Source: Polynucleobacter sp. MWH-UH2A
GTDB taxonomy: Bacteria; Pseudomonadota; Gammaproteobacteria; Burkholderiales; Burkholderiaceae
Assembly: GCF_018687195.1 (NCBI RefSeq)
Contig: NZ_CP061321.1
Location: 372,001-436,000 of the forward strand
Direction of reading: 5' to 3'
DNA: 64,000 nucleotides
Shown here piece by piece: positions 45,607-53,908 of the stretch (position 1 is the stretch's first letter; each line of letters begins with the position of its first letter). Below the pieces are notes generated by a model. The model was not told where the DNA came from. It saw nothing but the letters and a program-made list of their open reading frames with translations, and did no database searches. The position numbers were made by a program, and so were the translations under genes.

Positions 45607-48102
45607 ATGGCTGAATCCCGCTCACGTACCGTTACGTTGAACCCTGGCATGATGGGTTCTGGGGATTCAGTTGTGCAGGCCTTAAAGGTACCCCCGCATT
45701 CTGTAGAAGCTGAGCAATCATTGCTCGGTGGTCTACTCATCGATAACTCTTCTTGGGATAACCTAGGTGGAGTATTAAACGATAAAGATTTCTATCGCCC
45801 TGAGCATGCTCTGATCTATAAGGTCGTTGCCCGCCTCATTAGCGACAATCATCCCGCCGACGTCATTACAGTTTACGATGCTGTTAAGTCTGAGCAGGGT
45901 GGTGACTTAGTCAGTATTGACTACTTAAATTCCTTAGCGCAGAACACGCCAAGTGCTGCGAATATTAAAGGCTATGCCGATATCGTTCGTGATCGCAGTA
46001 TTCTGCGTCGCTTAATCGAAGTATCTGACAGTATTGTGAACTCGGCGTTTGTGCCAGAGGGACGTACCGTGAGAACGCTTTTGGATGAGGCCGAGTCTCG
46101 TATTTTGCAAATTGGCGAAGAGGGTAGTCGTAAAGCGGATTATCTTGAGATCGAGCCGCTCTTAAAAAGCGTAGTTGCTCGAATTGATGAGCTCTATAAC
46201 CGTCAAGGTGGTAGCGACATTACCGGAATTGCAACCGGCTTTATTGATTTAGATAAACAAACTAGTGGCCTGCAAAAAGGTGACTTAGTGATTGTTGCTG
46301 GAAGACCTTCGATGGGTAAAGCTCAGCCACTAGATGCCAAGATCAAAACAATTGATGGCTGGAAATTGATGGGCGATCTTCGCTTTGGTGATCGTCTTGC
46401 ATCAGTTGATGGTCTGTTTTCAATGGTGACTGGCATATATCCTCAGGGTATTAAGCAGATCTACAAGGTTACTCTTTCGGATGGTCGTGAGGCTGAATGT
46501 TGTGATGAACATTTGTGGCGCGTCATGTATCGAGATTGGTCTGAGCCACGCGTAATTAACACTATACGTCTAATGGAGATGTTGCAGTGTGTGCGCTATA
46601 AAAATCGGCTGTGGATTGATCCAGTTTCTGGAGATTTTGGTCACTCCAATGCATTGCCAATTCATCCATGGGTAATGGGCGCATTATTGGGCGATGGAAC
46701 TTTGGCTTTATCTCATGGCTCAGTAACGTTTTCTACAAAATCTCTCGAGCTAGTAGAGCGCATGAATATGCTTGCTGGCTATGAAATGGAGATGGTGCAC
46801 GCTGGTGCTTGTGACTGGCGAATCGTTTCTAAAGAGAGAATTGCGGCGAATGGCGCTAGACAGTATGTGTCTAAAAATTATTTTAGAGCCGCTTTAGAAG
46901 ATGTCGGAGTTTTAGGCTGCAGGAGTTTTGATAAATTTATTCCTGCAACCTATCTAGAGGCCAATAAGAATGCTCGTCTCGCTTTATTCCAAGGTCTGAT
47001 GGACACTGATGGCTGGATTGAAAAGTGGGGCTCAATTCGTTTTTGTACTGCAAGTAAACAGTTATCTGAAGATGTTGCTACTTTGGCAAGATCCTTGGGT
47101 GGTTTCTGCTCAATCGCCACTAAACAGTCTAGTTATACCTATCTAGGTGAAAAGAAACAGGGTCGTTTGACCTATGTTTTGAATATGAGCTTTGAAGCAG
47201 GTTTCCAAGCTTTTAGCCTGCCTGAAAAGAAAGAAAGATTAAGAGCAAGCTGGGATCGTCAACGTCGTTTGACATTCAAGAGTATTGAGCCATCAAGAGT
47301 GACCCAAGCGCAATGTATTTCGGTAAGTCATCCCCAAAGAACATACATTACCGATAATTATGTAGTTACACACAACACCGCGTTCGCGCTGAATATTGCT
47401 GAGAACGTCGCATTAGCCGAGGGCTTACCAGTTGTTGTTTTCTCTATGGAGATGTCGGGTGAGCAATTAGCGGCGCGTTTGCTGGGCTCAGTAGGGCGCG
47501 TTGATCAAGGTCGTATGCGTACTGGTAAATTGCAAGACGATGAGTGGCCACGTGTGACTGATGCCATTGCCCGTTTAAGCAACACTCAGATTTTGATTGA
47601 TGAAACAGGTTCACTCTCCAGTCTGGAGTTACGTGCTCGTGCACGTCGTATCGCCAGAAACTTTGGTGGCACATTAGGTTTGGTAGTGATTGATTACTTG
47701 CAGCTCATGAGTGGATCGGGTTCTGAGAACCGCGCTACCGAGATTTCTGAAATCTCTCGTTCTCTCAAGTCCCTTGCAAAAGAATTGCAGTGTCCTGTGG
47801 TTGCGCTCTCACAGCTCAATCGTGGTCTTGAGCAACGCCCAAACAAACGCCCAATCATGTCTGATTTGCGTGAGTCGGGTGCGATTGAGCAAGATGCCGA
47901 CTTAATTATGTTTATTTATCGTGATGAGGTGTATCACCCAGATACCACTACCGATAAAGGTGTGGCAGAGATTATCATTGGCAAGCAGCGTAATGGCCCT
48001 ATTGGTACAGTGCGCTTAAGCTGGCAAGGTCCATTTACGAAGTTTGATAACTTGGCGATGGGCTCAATTGGTTATTCATCTGGCGGCTACGAACCGTTCT
48101 AA
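45607..48102 (+). CDS. dnaB: replicative DNA helicase DnaB, interrupted by an intein
   Basis: The precursor has 831 residues. Removing intein residues 239-590 leaves a 479-residue DnaB, close to the 471 of E. coli. The N-domain (about 28-130; PPHSVEAEQSLLGGLLID) is followed by a linker and the RecA-like ATPase. Walker A is GRPSMGK (ending K238) joined after splicing to TAFALNIAENVA. Later motifs are VVVFSMEMSGEQLAARLLG, LGLVVIDYLQLM and SDLRESGAIEQDADLIMFIYR. As the intein splits Walker A, only spliced protein can bind ATP properly. No clear ribosome binding site precedes the ATG. Confidence 0.97.
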   Translation: MAESRSRTVTLNPGMMGSGDSVVQALKVPPHSVEAEQSLLGGLLIDNSSWDNLGGVLNDKDFYRPEHALIYKVVARLISDNHPADVITVYDAVKSEQGGDLVSIDYLNSLAQNTPSAANIKGYADIVRDRSILRRLIEVSDSIVNSAFVPEGRTVRTLLDEAESRILQIGEEGSRKADYLEIEPLLKSVVARIDELYNRQGGSDITGIATGFIDLDKQTSGLQKGDLVIVAGRPSMGKAQPLDAKIKTIDGWKLMGDLRFGDRLASVDGLFSMVTGIYPQGIKQIYKVTLSDGREAECCDEHLWRVMYRDWSEPRVINTIRLMEMLQCVRYKNRLWIDPVSGDFGHSNALPIHPWVMGALLGDGTLALSHGSVTFSTKSLELVERMNMLAGYEMEMVHAGACDWRIVSKERIAANGARQYVSKNYFRAALEDVGVLGCRSFDKFIPATYLEANKNARLALFQGLMDTDGWIEKWGSIRFCTASKQLSEDVATLARSLGGFCSIATKQSSYTYLGEKKQGRLTYVLNMSFEAGFQAFSLPEKKERLRASWDRQRRLTFKSIEPSRVTQAQCISVSHPQRTYITDNYVVTHNTAFALNIAENVALAEGLPVVVFSMEMSGEQLAARLLGSVGRVDQGRMRTGKLQDDEWPRVTDAIARLSNTQILIDETGSLSSLELRARARRIARNFGGTLGLVVIDYLQLMSGSGSENRATEISEISRSLKSLAKELQCPVVALSQLNRGLEQRPNKRPIMSDLRESGAIEQDADLIMFIYRDEVYHPDTTTDKGVAEIIIGKQRNGPIGTVRLSWQGPFTKFDNLAMGSIGYSSGGYEPF
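46321..47376 (+). mobile_element. class 3-type intein with LAGLIDADG endonuclease in dnaB
   Basis: This is a 352-residue in-frame intein with a full splicing domain. It starts with Ala, not Cys or Ser (AQPLDAKIKTIDGWKLMGDL, block A). Block B has CDEHLWRV with H64 and W66 (intein numbering), block F has QCISV with C332, and block G ends in VVTHN (H351, N352) before Thr +1. Trp-Cys-Thr with no N-terminal nucleophile is the class 3 signature described for phage Bethlehem DnaB. The homing endonuclease has both LAGLIDADG motifs, WVMGALLGDGTL (D125) and LFQGLMDTDGW (D230). All key residues are intact, so splicing and DNA cleavage are expected. Base composition looks like the host gene. Confidence 0.95.
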
Positions 48103-48109
48103 TTGCATC

Positions 48110-48643
48110 TCACTTTGAGGCAACCCGTCGCGCCTCAGTAAATTTAGCGGCCCAATAGGGTGAAGTAATGTAATCAAGGCGCACGGTTCCACCTGCGCTT
48201 GGCGCATGCACAAACCGTCCTTGACCAACATAAATTCCTGCATGCGAATACTTTTCACCAGTAGTGTTAAAGAATACTAAATCGCCAGGAGCGGGCGGGC
48301 CACTTTCAATACTGAAACCTTGGTTGCTCATTTGCTGAATGGTACGAGGCAGTTTGATTCCAGCGGTTTTGTTATAGACATACACAATCAGGCCGCTGCA
48401 ATCGAAGCCGCTTTTAGGAGTGTTGCCGCCATAACGATAGGGCACATCTACTAATCCGAGTGCCGCAATCGAGATGCCTTCAGTGCCAACACTCGTGTCT
48501 TGTTTAAATTGAGCAACTTTAGCTTGATTTGATTTACCGCTAAACGTGCTGCATCCTGCCAACAATAGCAGGGTGCAAATAAAAATGCCGCACCCAAGAA
48601 GAGTGCGGCATGAGAGGGCTTGCTTAAAGTGCGTCGGCAGCAT
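48110..48643 (-). CDS. NlpC/P60 family peptidoglycan hydrolase lipoprotein
   Basis: I place the start at the ATG at 48643, giving 177 residues with signal peptide and lipobox LLAGC (Cys near residue 31). The NlpC/P60 domain has the catalytic Cys in SGFDCSGLIVYVY and His in YSHAGIYVG, with a third polar residue in RFVHAPS. It probably cuts peptide links in peptidoglycan. The start overlaps the end of the PhoH gene by 20 bp. A longer frame reaching 48724 lies inside that gene and is unlikely. It is convergent with dnaB, with 7 bp between the stops. Confidence 0.85.
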   Translation of the reverse strand: MLPTHFKQALSCRTLLGCGIFICTLLLLAGCSTFSGKSNQAKVAQFKQDTSVGTEGISIAALGLVDVPYRYGGNTPKSGFDCSGLIVYVYNKTAGIKLPRTIQQMSNQGFSIESGPPAPGDLVFFNTTGEKYSHAGIYVGQGRFVHAPSAGGTVRLDYITSPYWAAKFTEARRVASK

Positions 48644-50270
48644 GATCCGCAAGACGTGAACGCTCGCCACGGGCCAATGTGACATGGCCGCTATGGCGCC
48701 AACCTTTGAAGCGATCCACAACATAAGTCAAACCGGAAGAGCCTTCGGTCAGGTATGGGGTATCGATCTGAGCAATATTACCTAAGCAAACGATTTTGGT
48801 TCCTGGGCCAGCACGAGTGACCAAAGTCTTCATTTGTTTTGGTGTGAGGTTTTGTGCTTCATCAATGATGACAAATTTGCTGACAAACGTTCTGCCACGC
48901 ATGAAGTTCATGCTCTTCACTTTAATGCGTGAGCGAATGAGTTCTTGAGTGGCTGCACGGCCCCACTCGCCAGCGTCATCATTGCGTTGTAGAACTTCAA
49001 GATTGTCATCAAATGCACCCATCCACGGCTGCATTTTTTCTTCTTCTGTTCCAGGCAGGAAGCCAATATCTTCACCCACTGGAACGGTTGCACGAGTAAT
49101 GATGATTTCGTTATAGCGCTTACTATCAAGCACTTGCTCAAGGCCAGCGGCTAATGCCAGTAAAGTTTTACCAGTTCCTGCTTGACCTAATAAGGTCACA
49201 AAATCAATGTCAGGATTCATGAGGAGATTCATGGCGAAGTTTTGCTCGCGATTGCGGGCTGTTACGCTCCAGACATTGTTTTTCTGATGTGAAAAGTCAC
49301 GTAAGGTTTGCAACAGCGCTGTTTTGCCATTGATTTCTTTAACATGGGCATAGAACGGTGTTGAACCGTCAGGATTTTCTTGATAAACAAATTGATTGAC
49401 TAGCATGCTAGGCACTGTAGGGCCAGTAACGCGGTAGTACATCGTTCCCGATTTAGAGTCTGCCCAGCTTTCCATATCCTTGCCATGCTTCGGCCAAAAA
49501 TCTGCGGGCAATGACAGTACACCCGAATACATTAAGTCACGATCTTCTAATACTTGATCATTGAAATAATCTTCCGCAGGTAAGCCTAGTGCGCGCGCCT
49601 TAATGCGCATGTTGATATCTTTGGATACCAACACCACTTCTTGCCCTTTGCGGGTTTTTTGCAGCTCGCTAACAACAGCCAAAATGAGGTTGTCACCCTT
49701 ACCTTCGGGCAGTCCTTCAGGCAATGCTTGGGTAGACAGTTTAGTTTGGAAATACAAGCGACCAGAAACATCCTGATTGCCTAGTTTGTTGAGTGGAATG
49801 CCGTCATCTAAGGTGCCGCTGGTGCCTGCAATCAGTTGATCTAGAGAGCGGCTAACGGTACGGGCGTTACGAGCTACCTCAGTCATCCCTTTCTTGTGAT
49901 TGTCTAGCTCTTCCAATGTGGTCATTGGTAGATAAAGATCGTGCTCCGAGAAGCGGAACAAGGAGCTTGGATCGTGCATCAACACATTGGTATCAAGCAC
50001 AAACAAACTGGGAGGTCCAGTACGAATAACGCGCTTTGGTTTTGCGGGTGCGCTAGCCTTGTTGTCACCCCGTGCTGGACTGCGATCAGCTTTAATCTTT
50101 TCTAGCGCCACTTCAGCTGCCGATAAATCCTCTTCCGCATCATTGACCCATTCAGCTGTTTCAAGGACAACTGGTTTTGCCTGCGTGGGACGTTTCTTTA
50201 AATCTGGAGTGTCCTTGCGGCTCAGCTTTACTTGATCAGCAATTTGGGTTGGGATGGGTGGCAATGGCAT
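48624..50270 (-). CDS. PIN-PhoH fusion ATPase (PhoH2 type)
   Basis: The protein has 548 residues from the ATG at 50270, which has GGAGAG upstream. An N-terminal charged linker (1-80) leads to a PIN nuclease domain (SLFVLDTNVLMHDPSSLF, LEELDNHKKG, about 85-220). A C-terminal PhoH helicase-like ATPase follows, with Walker A in LLGQAGTGKTLLALAAG and Walker B in FVIIDEAQNLTPKQMKTL. PhoH2-type proteins unwind and cut RNA in vitro in other bacteria; the role here is inferred. A terminator and possible leader lie directly upstream. Confidence 0.9.
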   Translation of the reverse strand: MPLPPIPTQIADQVKLSRKDTPDLKKRPTQAKPVVLETAEWVNDAEEDLSAAEVALEKIKADRSPARGDNKASAPAKPKRVIRTGPPSLFVLDTNVLMHDPSSLFRFSEHDLYLPMTTLEELDNHKKGMTEVARNARTVSRSLDQLIAGTSGTLDDGIPLNKLGNQDVSGRLYFQTKLSTQALPEGLPEGKGDNLILAVVSELQKTRKGQEVVLVSKDINMRIKARALGLPAEDYFNDQVLEDRDLMYSGVLSLPADFWPKHGKDMESWADSKSGTMYYRVTGPTVPSMLVNQFVYQENPDGSTPFYAHVKEINGKTALLQTLRDFSHQKNNVWSVTARNREQNFAMNLLMNPDIDFVTLLGQAGTGKTLLALAAGLEQVLDSKRYNEIIITRATVPVGEDIGFLPGTEEEKMQPWMGAFDDNLEVLQRNDDAGEWGRAATQELIRSRIKVKSMNFMRGRTFVSKFVIIDEAQNLTPKQMKTLVTRAGPGTKIVCLGNIAQIDTPYLTEGSSGLTYVVDRFKGWRHSGHVTLARGERSRLADHAADAL

Positions 50271-50286
50271 GCAGACTCTCCTAAAA

Positions 50287-50320
50287 GAAAAAACCGTCAA
50301 GCGGAGTGCATTGACGGTTT
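50287..50320 (-). terminator. rho-independent terminator upstream of the PhoH gene
   Basis: On the minus strand AAACCGTCAA and TTGACGGTTT form a 10-bp stem around a 10-nt loop, followed by TTTC. It lies 17 bp before the PhoH start codon and about 185 bp after the peroxiredoxin stop, so it may end a peroxiredoxin transcript, a small RNA or a leader. Confidence 0.75.
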
Positions 50321-50504
50321 ATTGCGAAACGGGTTGGTAGTACATCAGAAAAATGGAGGGGGTGATTCCCCGTACCTGCTGTGATTTGCTCAGGCTGTTG
50401 ATTCAAACGGATTGTCAGACTTTCCCGTCGTTTACGGTGCATGTAGATCACTTTACCCCAAATTTTGGGGTTTGCAAGCACCTCTGGTTAAATTGTTGTA
50501 AAAA

Positions 50505-50972
50505 TCATTTAGCGGCTTTGGCAGCCTCTAAGACTTCGGTCACATGTCCTGGAACTTTCAGGCCGCGCCATTCTTTGACTAACTTGCCGCTGGAGTCAAA
50601 TAAGAAGGTGCTACGTTCGATGCCGCGTACTTGCTTGCCATACATATTCTTCATTTTGATGACGCCAAACAGTTGGCAGAGCTTTTCTTCGGTATCGGCA
50701 ACCAGCTCAAAAGGAAGTTCTAACTTGCTGCGGAAATTATCATGAGATTTGAGGCTATCTCGTGATACCCCAACAATTAATGTATTGGCTTTGGTAAATG
50801 CTGCAATGTTGTCGCGGAACTCTCCGGACTCGGCAGTGCAACCTGGCGTCATATCTTTTGGATAAAAGTAGAGGACCAGTTTTTTTCCTTTGGCGGAGTC
50901 TGGACTAAATGTCAGACCTGATGTCGCAGGAATCGCGCATGCTGGAATGGGTTTGCCGATAGCTACTGTCAT
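50505..50972 (-). CDS. bcp: PrxQ/Bcp-type peroxiredoxin
   Basis: The 155-residue protein has the peroxiredoxin core LYFYPKDMTPGCTAES with the peroxidatic Cys (about residue 45) and partner Thr/Pro, then a conserved Arg in GIERSTFL. E. coli Bcp has a resolving Cys five residues after the peroxidatic one; here that position is Gly. Other cysteines (PACAIP, EKLCQLF) could substitute. It reduces peroxides with thiol donors in the cytoplasm. Confidence 0.9.
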   Translation of the reverse strand: MTVAIGKPIPACAIPATSGLTFSPDSAKGKKLVLYFYPKDMTPGCTAESGEFRDNIAAFTKANTLIVGVSRDSLKSHDNFRSKLELPFELVADTEEKLCQLFGVIKMKNMYGKQVRGIERSTFLFDSSGKLVKEWRGLKVPGHVTEVLEAAKAAK

Positions 50973-51017
50973 GATTTCCCTTTTTAGTGTGTCTCTGTAT
51001 TGCTTGCTTTAATGATT

Positions 51018-51935
51018 CTAGTTATTTTGAACAATCAACTCACCGCTGCGGTTTGGGATTTCACCCCAGGTCAGTGGTAATACGGCTATTTTATCGAGTT
51101 GGTTGGTGGCTTTCCAGGATTGGTGAAGTTCGCCCATAGTAACGAGGTCGTGACCTTGATTTAGCCAGCCCATCAGTAGCTTTTCAAAGGCAGGTAACAG
51201 CTTTTGCCCTTCAAGTTCGGCATGCAAAGTGAAGACTTGATCGTTCGGGTTGCTGTTGGTGATTTCTAGTAGCTTATTGACTGCACCAAACTCATCTGCG
51301 CCATCAATACCAATGAGTTCATCGAATGTCGGCAGAGTGGTTGGGTATTGCACATGTTTTGCATTGCCAGAAGAAAGCGCCAGGCGATAGGGTATGAGAT
51401 TGGGTTCGGCACGACCATCGGAAGAATATTGAATACCCCATTGGTCCAGTTGCTCAAATGCAGCTTCGTTCATTTGCCAACCAGCTGCACCATAAGTCAC
51501 TGGAGTATGTCCAAATATTTCAAGAAAGCGATCCCAACTTTTTTGCATCATCGCTTTAGTCCATGCTGGATCTTGGTAGCGAACGGCATCTTGCCAAGCT
51601 ACATGATCCCAAGTATGAATGCCGGTTTCATGACCAGCCTGATCGATGGCGCGCATCTGCGCAGCAGCTTTTTTCCCGATGTCTGGACCAGGTAGCAAAA
51701 CTCCATAGAGTAGAGTTTTGATTCCGTAGTGCTCCACAACCGAGGTGCGGCTTACTTTCTTTAGGAAGCCTGGGCGGAAGACCCTTTTGAGTGCCCAGCC
51801 AGTATGGTCTGGGCCAAGGCTAAATAAGAAGGTGGCTTTTAAGCCAAAACGCTCTAGGATTCGAGCTAAATTGGGAACGCCTTCTTTCGTACCGCGTAAG
51901 GTATCGACATCAACCTTGAGAGCAATCTTCGCCAT
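51018..51935 (-). CDS. arnD: 4-deoxy-4-formamido-L-arabinose-phosphoundecaprenol deformylase
   Basis: The 305-residue polysaccharide deacetylase-fold protein has KVDVDTLRGTKEGVPNLARI at residues 8-27 with metal-binding Asp, the metal-binding His pair region HETGIHTWDHVAW, and ALEGQ-like LHAELEGQKLLP near the C-terminus. ArnD removes the formyl group from the undecaprenyl-linked sugar before transfer to lipid A. It is the last gene of the arn set. About 30 bp separate it from the dehydrogenase gene upstream. Confidence 0.9.
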   Translation of the reverse strand: MAKIALKVDVDTLRGTKEGVPNLARILERFGLKATFLFSLGPDHTGWALKRVFRPGFLKKVSRTSVVEHYGIKTLLYGVLLPGPDIGKKAAAQMRAIDQAGHETGIHTWDHVAWQDAVRYQDPAWTKAMMQKSWDRFLEIFGHTPVTYGAAGWQMNEAAFEQLDQWGIQYSSDGRAEPNLIPYRLALSSGNAKHVQYPTTLPTFDELIGIDGADEFGAVNKLLEITNSNPNDQVFTLHAELEGQKLLPAFEKLLMGWLNQGHDLVTMGELHQSWKATNQLDKIAVLPLTWGEIPNRSGELIVQNN

Positions 51936-51966
51936 GAATCCGGATGTTTATATTGCGTTTATTTTC

Positions 51967-53013
51967 TTATTCTTTATCGACTAATGAGCGCGCTTTTTCA
52001 ACGTCTTGACGATAAGCCTCAAAAATATTCTTCAGTGCATCTGCCATCGTGGTAGTTGGTTTCCAACCAAGCTCACTCATCGTGTTGTCGATTGCGGGAA
52101 CGCGGTTCTGAACGTCTTGATAACCTTCGCCATAATAAGCGCCTGATGTTGTTTCCACAATCTTCACGTCACTGGCTGTTTTGGCGTACTCAGGAATGCT
52201 GCGTGCGATATCAAGCATTTGATTGGCGAGTTCGCGTACAGAATGATTATTTTTTGGATTGCCAATGTTGTAGATCTTGCCGTTAGCAACGCCATTTTTA
52301 TTGTCGATGATGCGCATTAAAGCATCGATGCCATCGTCAACGTAGGTGAATGCGCGTTTCTGGGCGCCGCCATCGACTAGGTTGATCGGTTCACCACGAA
52401 CAATATGGCCTAGGAACTGAGTCACTACACGGGATGAGCCTTCTTTTGGTGTGTAGATGCTATCTAGACCAGGCCCAATCCAGTTGAAGGGGCGGAACAG
52501 CGTAAAGCGCAGGCCTTCCATGCCATAACCCCAAATGACGCGATCCATTAATTGTTTGGAGCAGGCATAAATCCAACGGGGTTTATTGATCGGACCGTAC
52601 ACCATGCTTGATGATGATGGATCAAACTCAGCATCCTCGCACATTCCATACACCTCTGAGGTTGATGGAAATACCAAGTGCTTTTTGTATTTCACAGCAG
52701 AGCGAACGATGGGAAGGTTTGCTTCAAAATCGAGTTCGAATACTTTCAGTGGTTGCTGTACATAAGTAGCAGGAGTAGCGATCGCTACTAGAGGCAAAAT
52801 CACATCGCATTTACGAATGTGATATTCAACCCACTCTTTATTAATAGTGATGTCGCCTTCAAAGAAATGCATACGAGGATGATTGATTAAGTCACCCAAG
52901 CGATCATTCTGCATATCCATGCCATAGACATCCCAGTCGGTTGTCTCAAGAATGCGCTTTGAAAGGTGGTGGCCGATAAAGCCATTAACACCAAGAATGA
53001 GTACTTTTTTCAT
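51967..53013 (-). CDS. arnA: UDP-glucuronate decarboxylase (ArnA C-terminal domain equivalent)
   Basis: The 348-residue NAD-dependent epimerase-fold protein has ILGVNGFIGHHLSKRI at the N-terminus, PSTSEVYGMCED with the catalytic Ser, and YACSKQLMDRVIW with the Tyr-Lys pair. FRPFNWIGPGLDSIYTPKEG is typical of ArnA. It oxidises and decarboxylates UDP-glucuronate to the 4-keto-arabinose sugar used by ArnB. In enterobacteria this activity is fused to the formyltransferase; here they are two genes 25 bp apart. Confidence 0.9.
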   Translation of the reverse strand: MKKVLILGVNGFIGHHLSKRILETTDWDVYGMDMQNDRLGDLINHPRMHFFEGDITINKEWVEYHIRKCDVILPLVAIATPATYVQQPLKVFELDFEANLPIVRSAVKYKKHLVFPSTSEVYGMCEDAEFDPSSSSMVYGPINKPRWIYACSKQLMDRVIWGYGMEGLRFTLFRPFNWIGPGLDSIYTPKEGSSRVVTQFLGHIVRGEPINLVDGGAQKRAFTYVDDGIDALMRIIDNKNGVANGKIYNIGNPKNNHSVRELANQMLDIARSIPEYAKTASDVKIVETTSGAYYGEGYQDVQNRVPAIDNTMSELGWKPTTTMADALKNIFEAYRQDVEKARSLVDKE

Positions 53014-53038
53014 GTTTACTGCCTCGTTTTAATCTAAT

Positions 53039-53908
53039 TTATTTGCTGGCCGGAAACCATTCCAAGATCTCTAAAGCTTGCTGGTCACCACAAACGCCGA
53101 ATACCCGATTATCAACCACTTGGACGCCTAAAGCCCCAAGATTGAGCGTGTTTGGAAGGGGTCCCTTGAGGCTGGTGCGGGCGACGATCATCCTTTGGCC
53201 GTTATGCTCGGTAAAAGCGCCTGGATAAGGGGGTGCAACTGCCCTGACAAGGTCGTGCACCTGCTTGGCAGTCTGATTCCAATGAATTTGCCCATCTGCG
53301 GGCTTTCTGCCACCAAAATAAGACCCTTTTTTTAGCTCATTGGGCTTGCGGGGGGTATTGCCCAGCATTAAGGCAGGAATCACTTCATGAATGACCTGGA
53401 CAGCTGCTTTGCTGACTTTGGCAAATACATCGGTAGCAGTTTCATCAGGGCCAATATCTACTGCTGACTGACCAACAATATCCCCTGCATCAGGTTTTTC
53501 TTCCATGATGTGCAAGGTAGCGCCCGTTTCAGTTTCCCCATGCAGAATTGCCCAATTGACTGGCGCACGACCACGATATTTTGGTAACAGTGACCCATGC
53601 ATATTGAGTGCTGCAATTTTGGCGCATCCCAAAATCTGCGCAGGAATCATGTGGCGATAGTAGAAGGAGAAAATGTAATCAGGAGCAAGCGCATTTATTT
53701 GTGGAACAAGGTTAAGTAGATCACTTGCGCTTGGGGTAATGTAGGCGATGTTATTTTCTTTGCAAAGTTTAGCGACACTACCAAACCAAACATTTTCATT
53801 GGGGTCGTCTTCGTGGGTGACCACTAGATCAACTTGAATGCCTGCTTTCAGTAGTTCTTTCAGGCAATTAACGCCAACATCGTGGTAAGCAAAGACGACT
53901 GCGTGCAA
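53039..53908 (-). CDS. UDP-4-amino-4-deoxy-L-arabinose formyltransferase (ArnA N-terminal domain equivalent)
   Basis: The 289-residue protein has the formyltransferase catalytic set: Asn and His in ALNMHGSLLPKYRGRAPVNW and Asp in MEEKPDAGDIVGQ. It opens VVFAYHDVGVNCLKELL like the ArnA N-terminal half. It N-formylates UDP-aminoarabinose made by ArnB. The start is a TTG directly after the arnC stop (TAA-TTG), so translation is probably coupled. A stand-alone methionyl-tRNA formyltransferase is excluded by length and context. Confidence 0.9.
   Translation of the reverse strand: MHAVVFAYHDVGVNCLKELLKAGIQVDLVVTHEDDPNENVWFGSVAKLCKENNIAYITPSASDLLNLVPQINALAPDYIFSFYYRHMIPAQILGCAKIAALNMHGSLLPKYRGRAPVNWAILHGETETGATLHIMEEKPDAGDIVGQSAVDIGPDETATDVFAKVSKAAVQVIHEVIPALMLGNTPRKPNELKKGSYFGGRKPADGQIHWNQTAKQVHDLVRAVAPPYPGAFTEHNGQRMIVARTSLKGPLPNTLNLGALGVQVVDNRVFGVCGDQQALEILEWFPASK

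Noticed and set aside
46321..47376. dnaB insertion as a group I/II intron or frameshifted transposon
   Set aside because: The reading frame is continuous through the insert, and protein splicing blocks A, B, F and G plus LAGLIDADG motifs are all present, which is the pattern of an intein.
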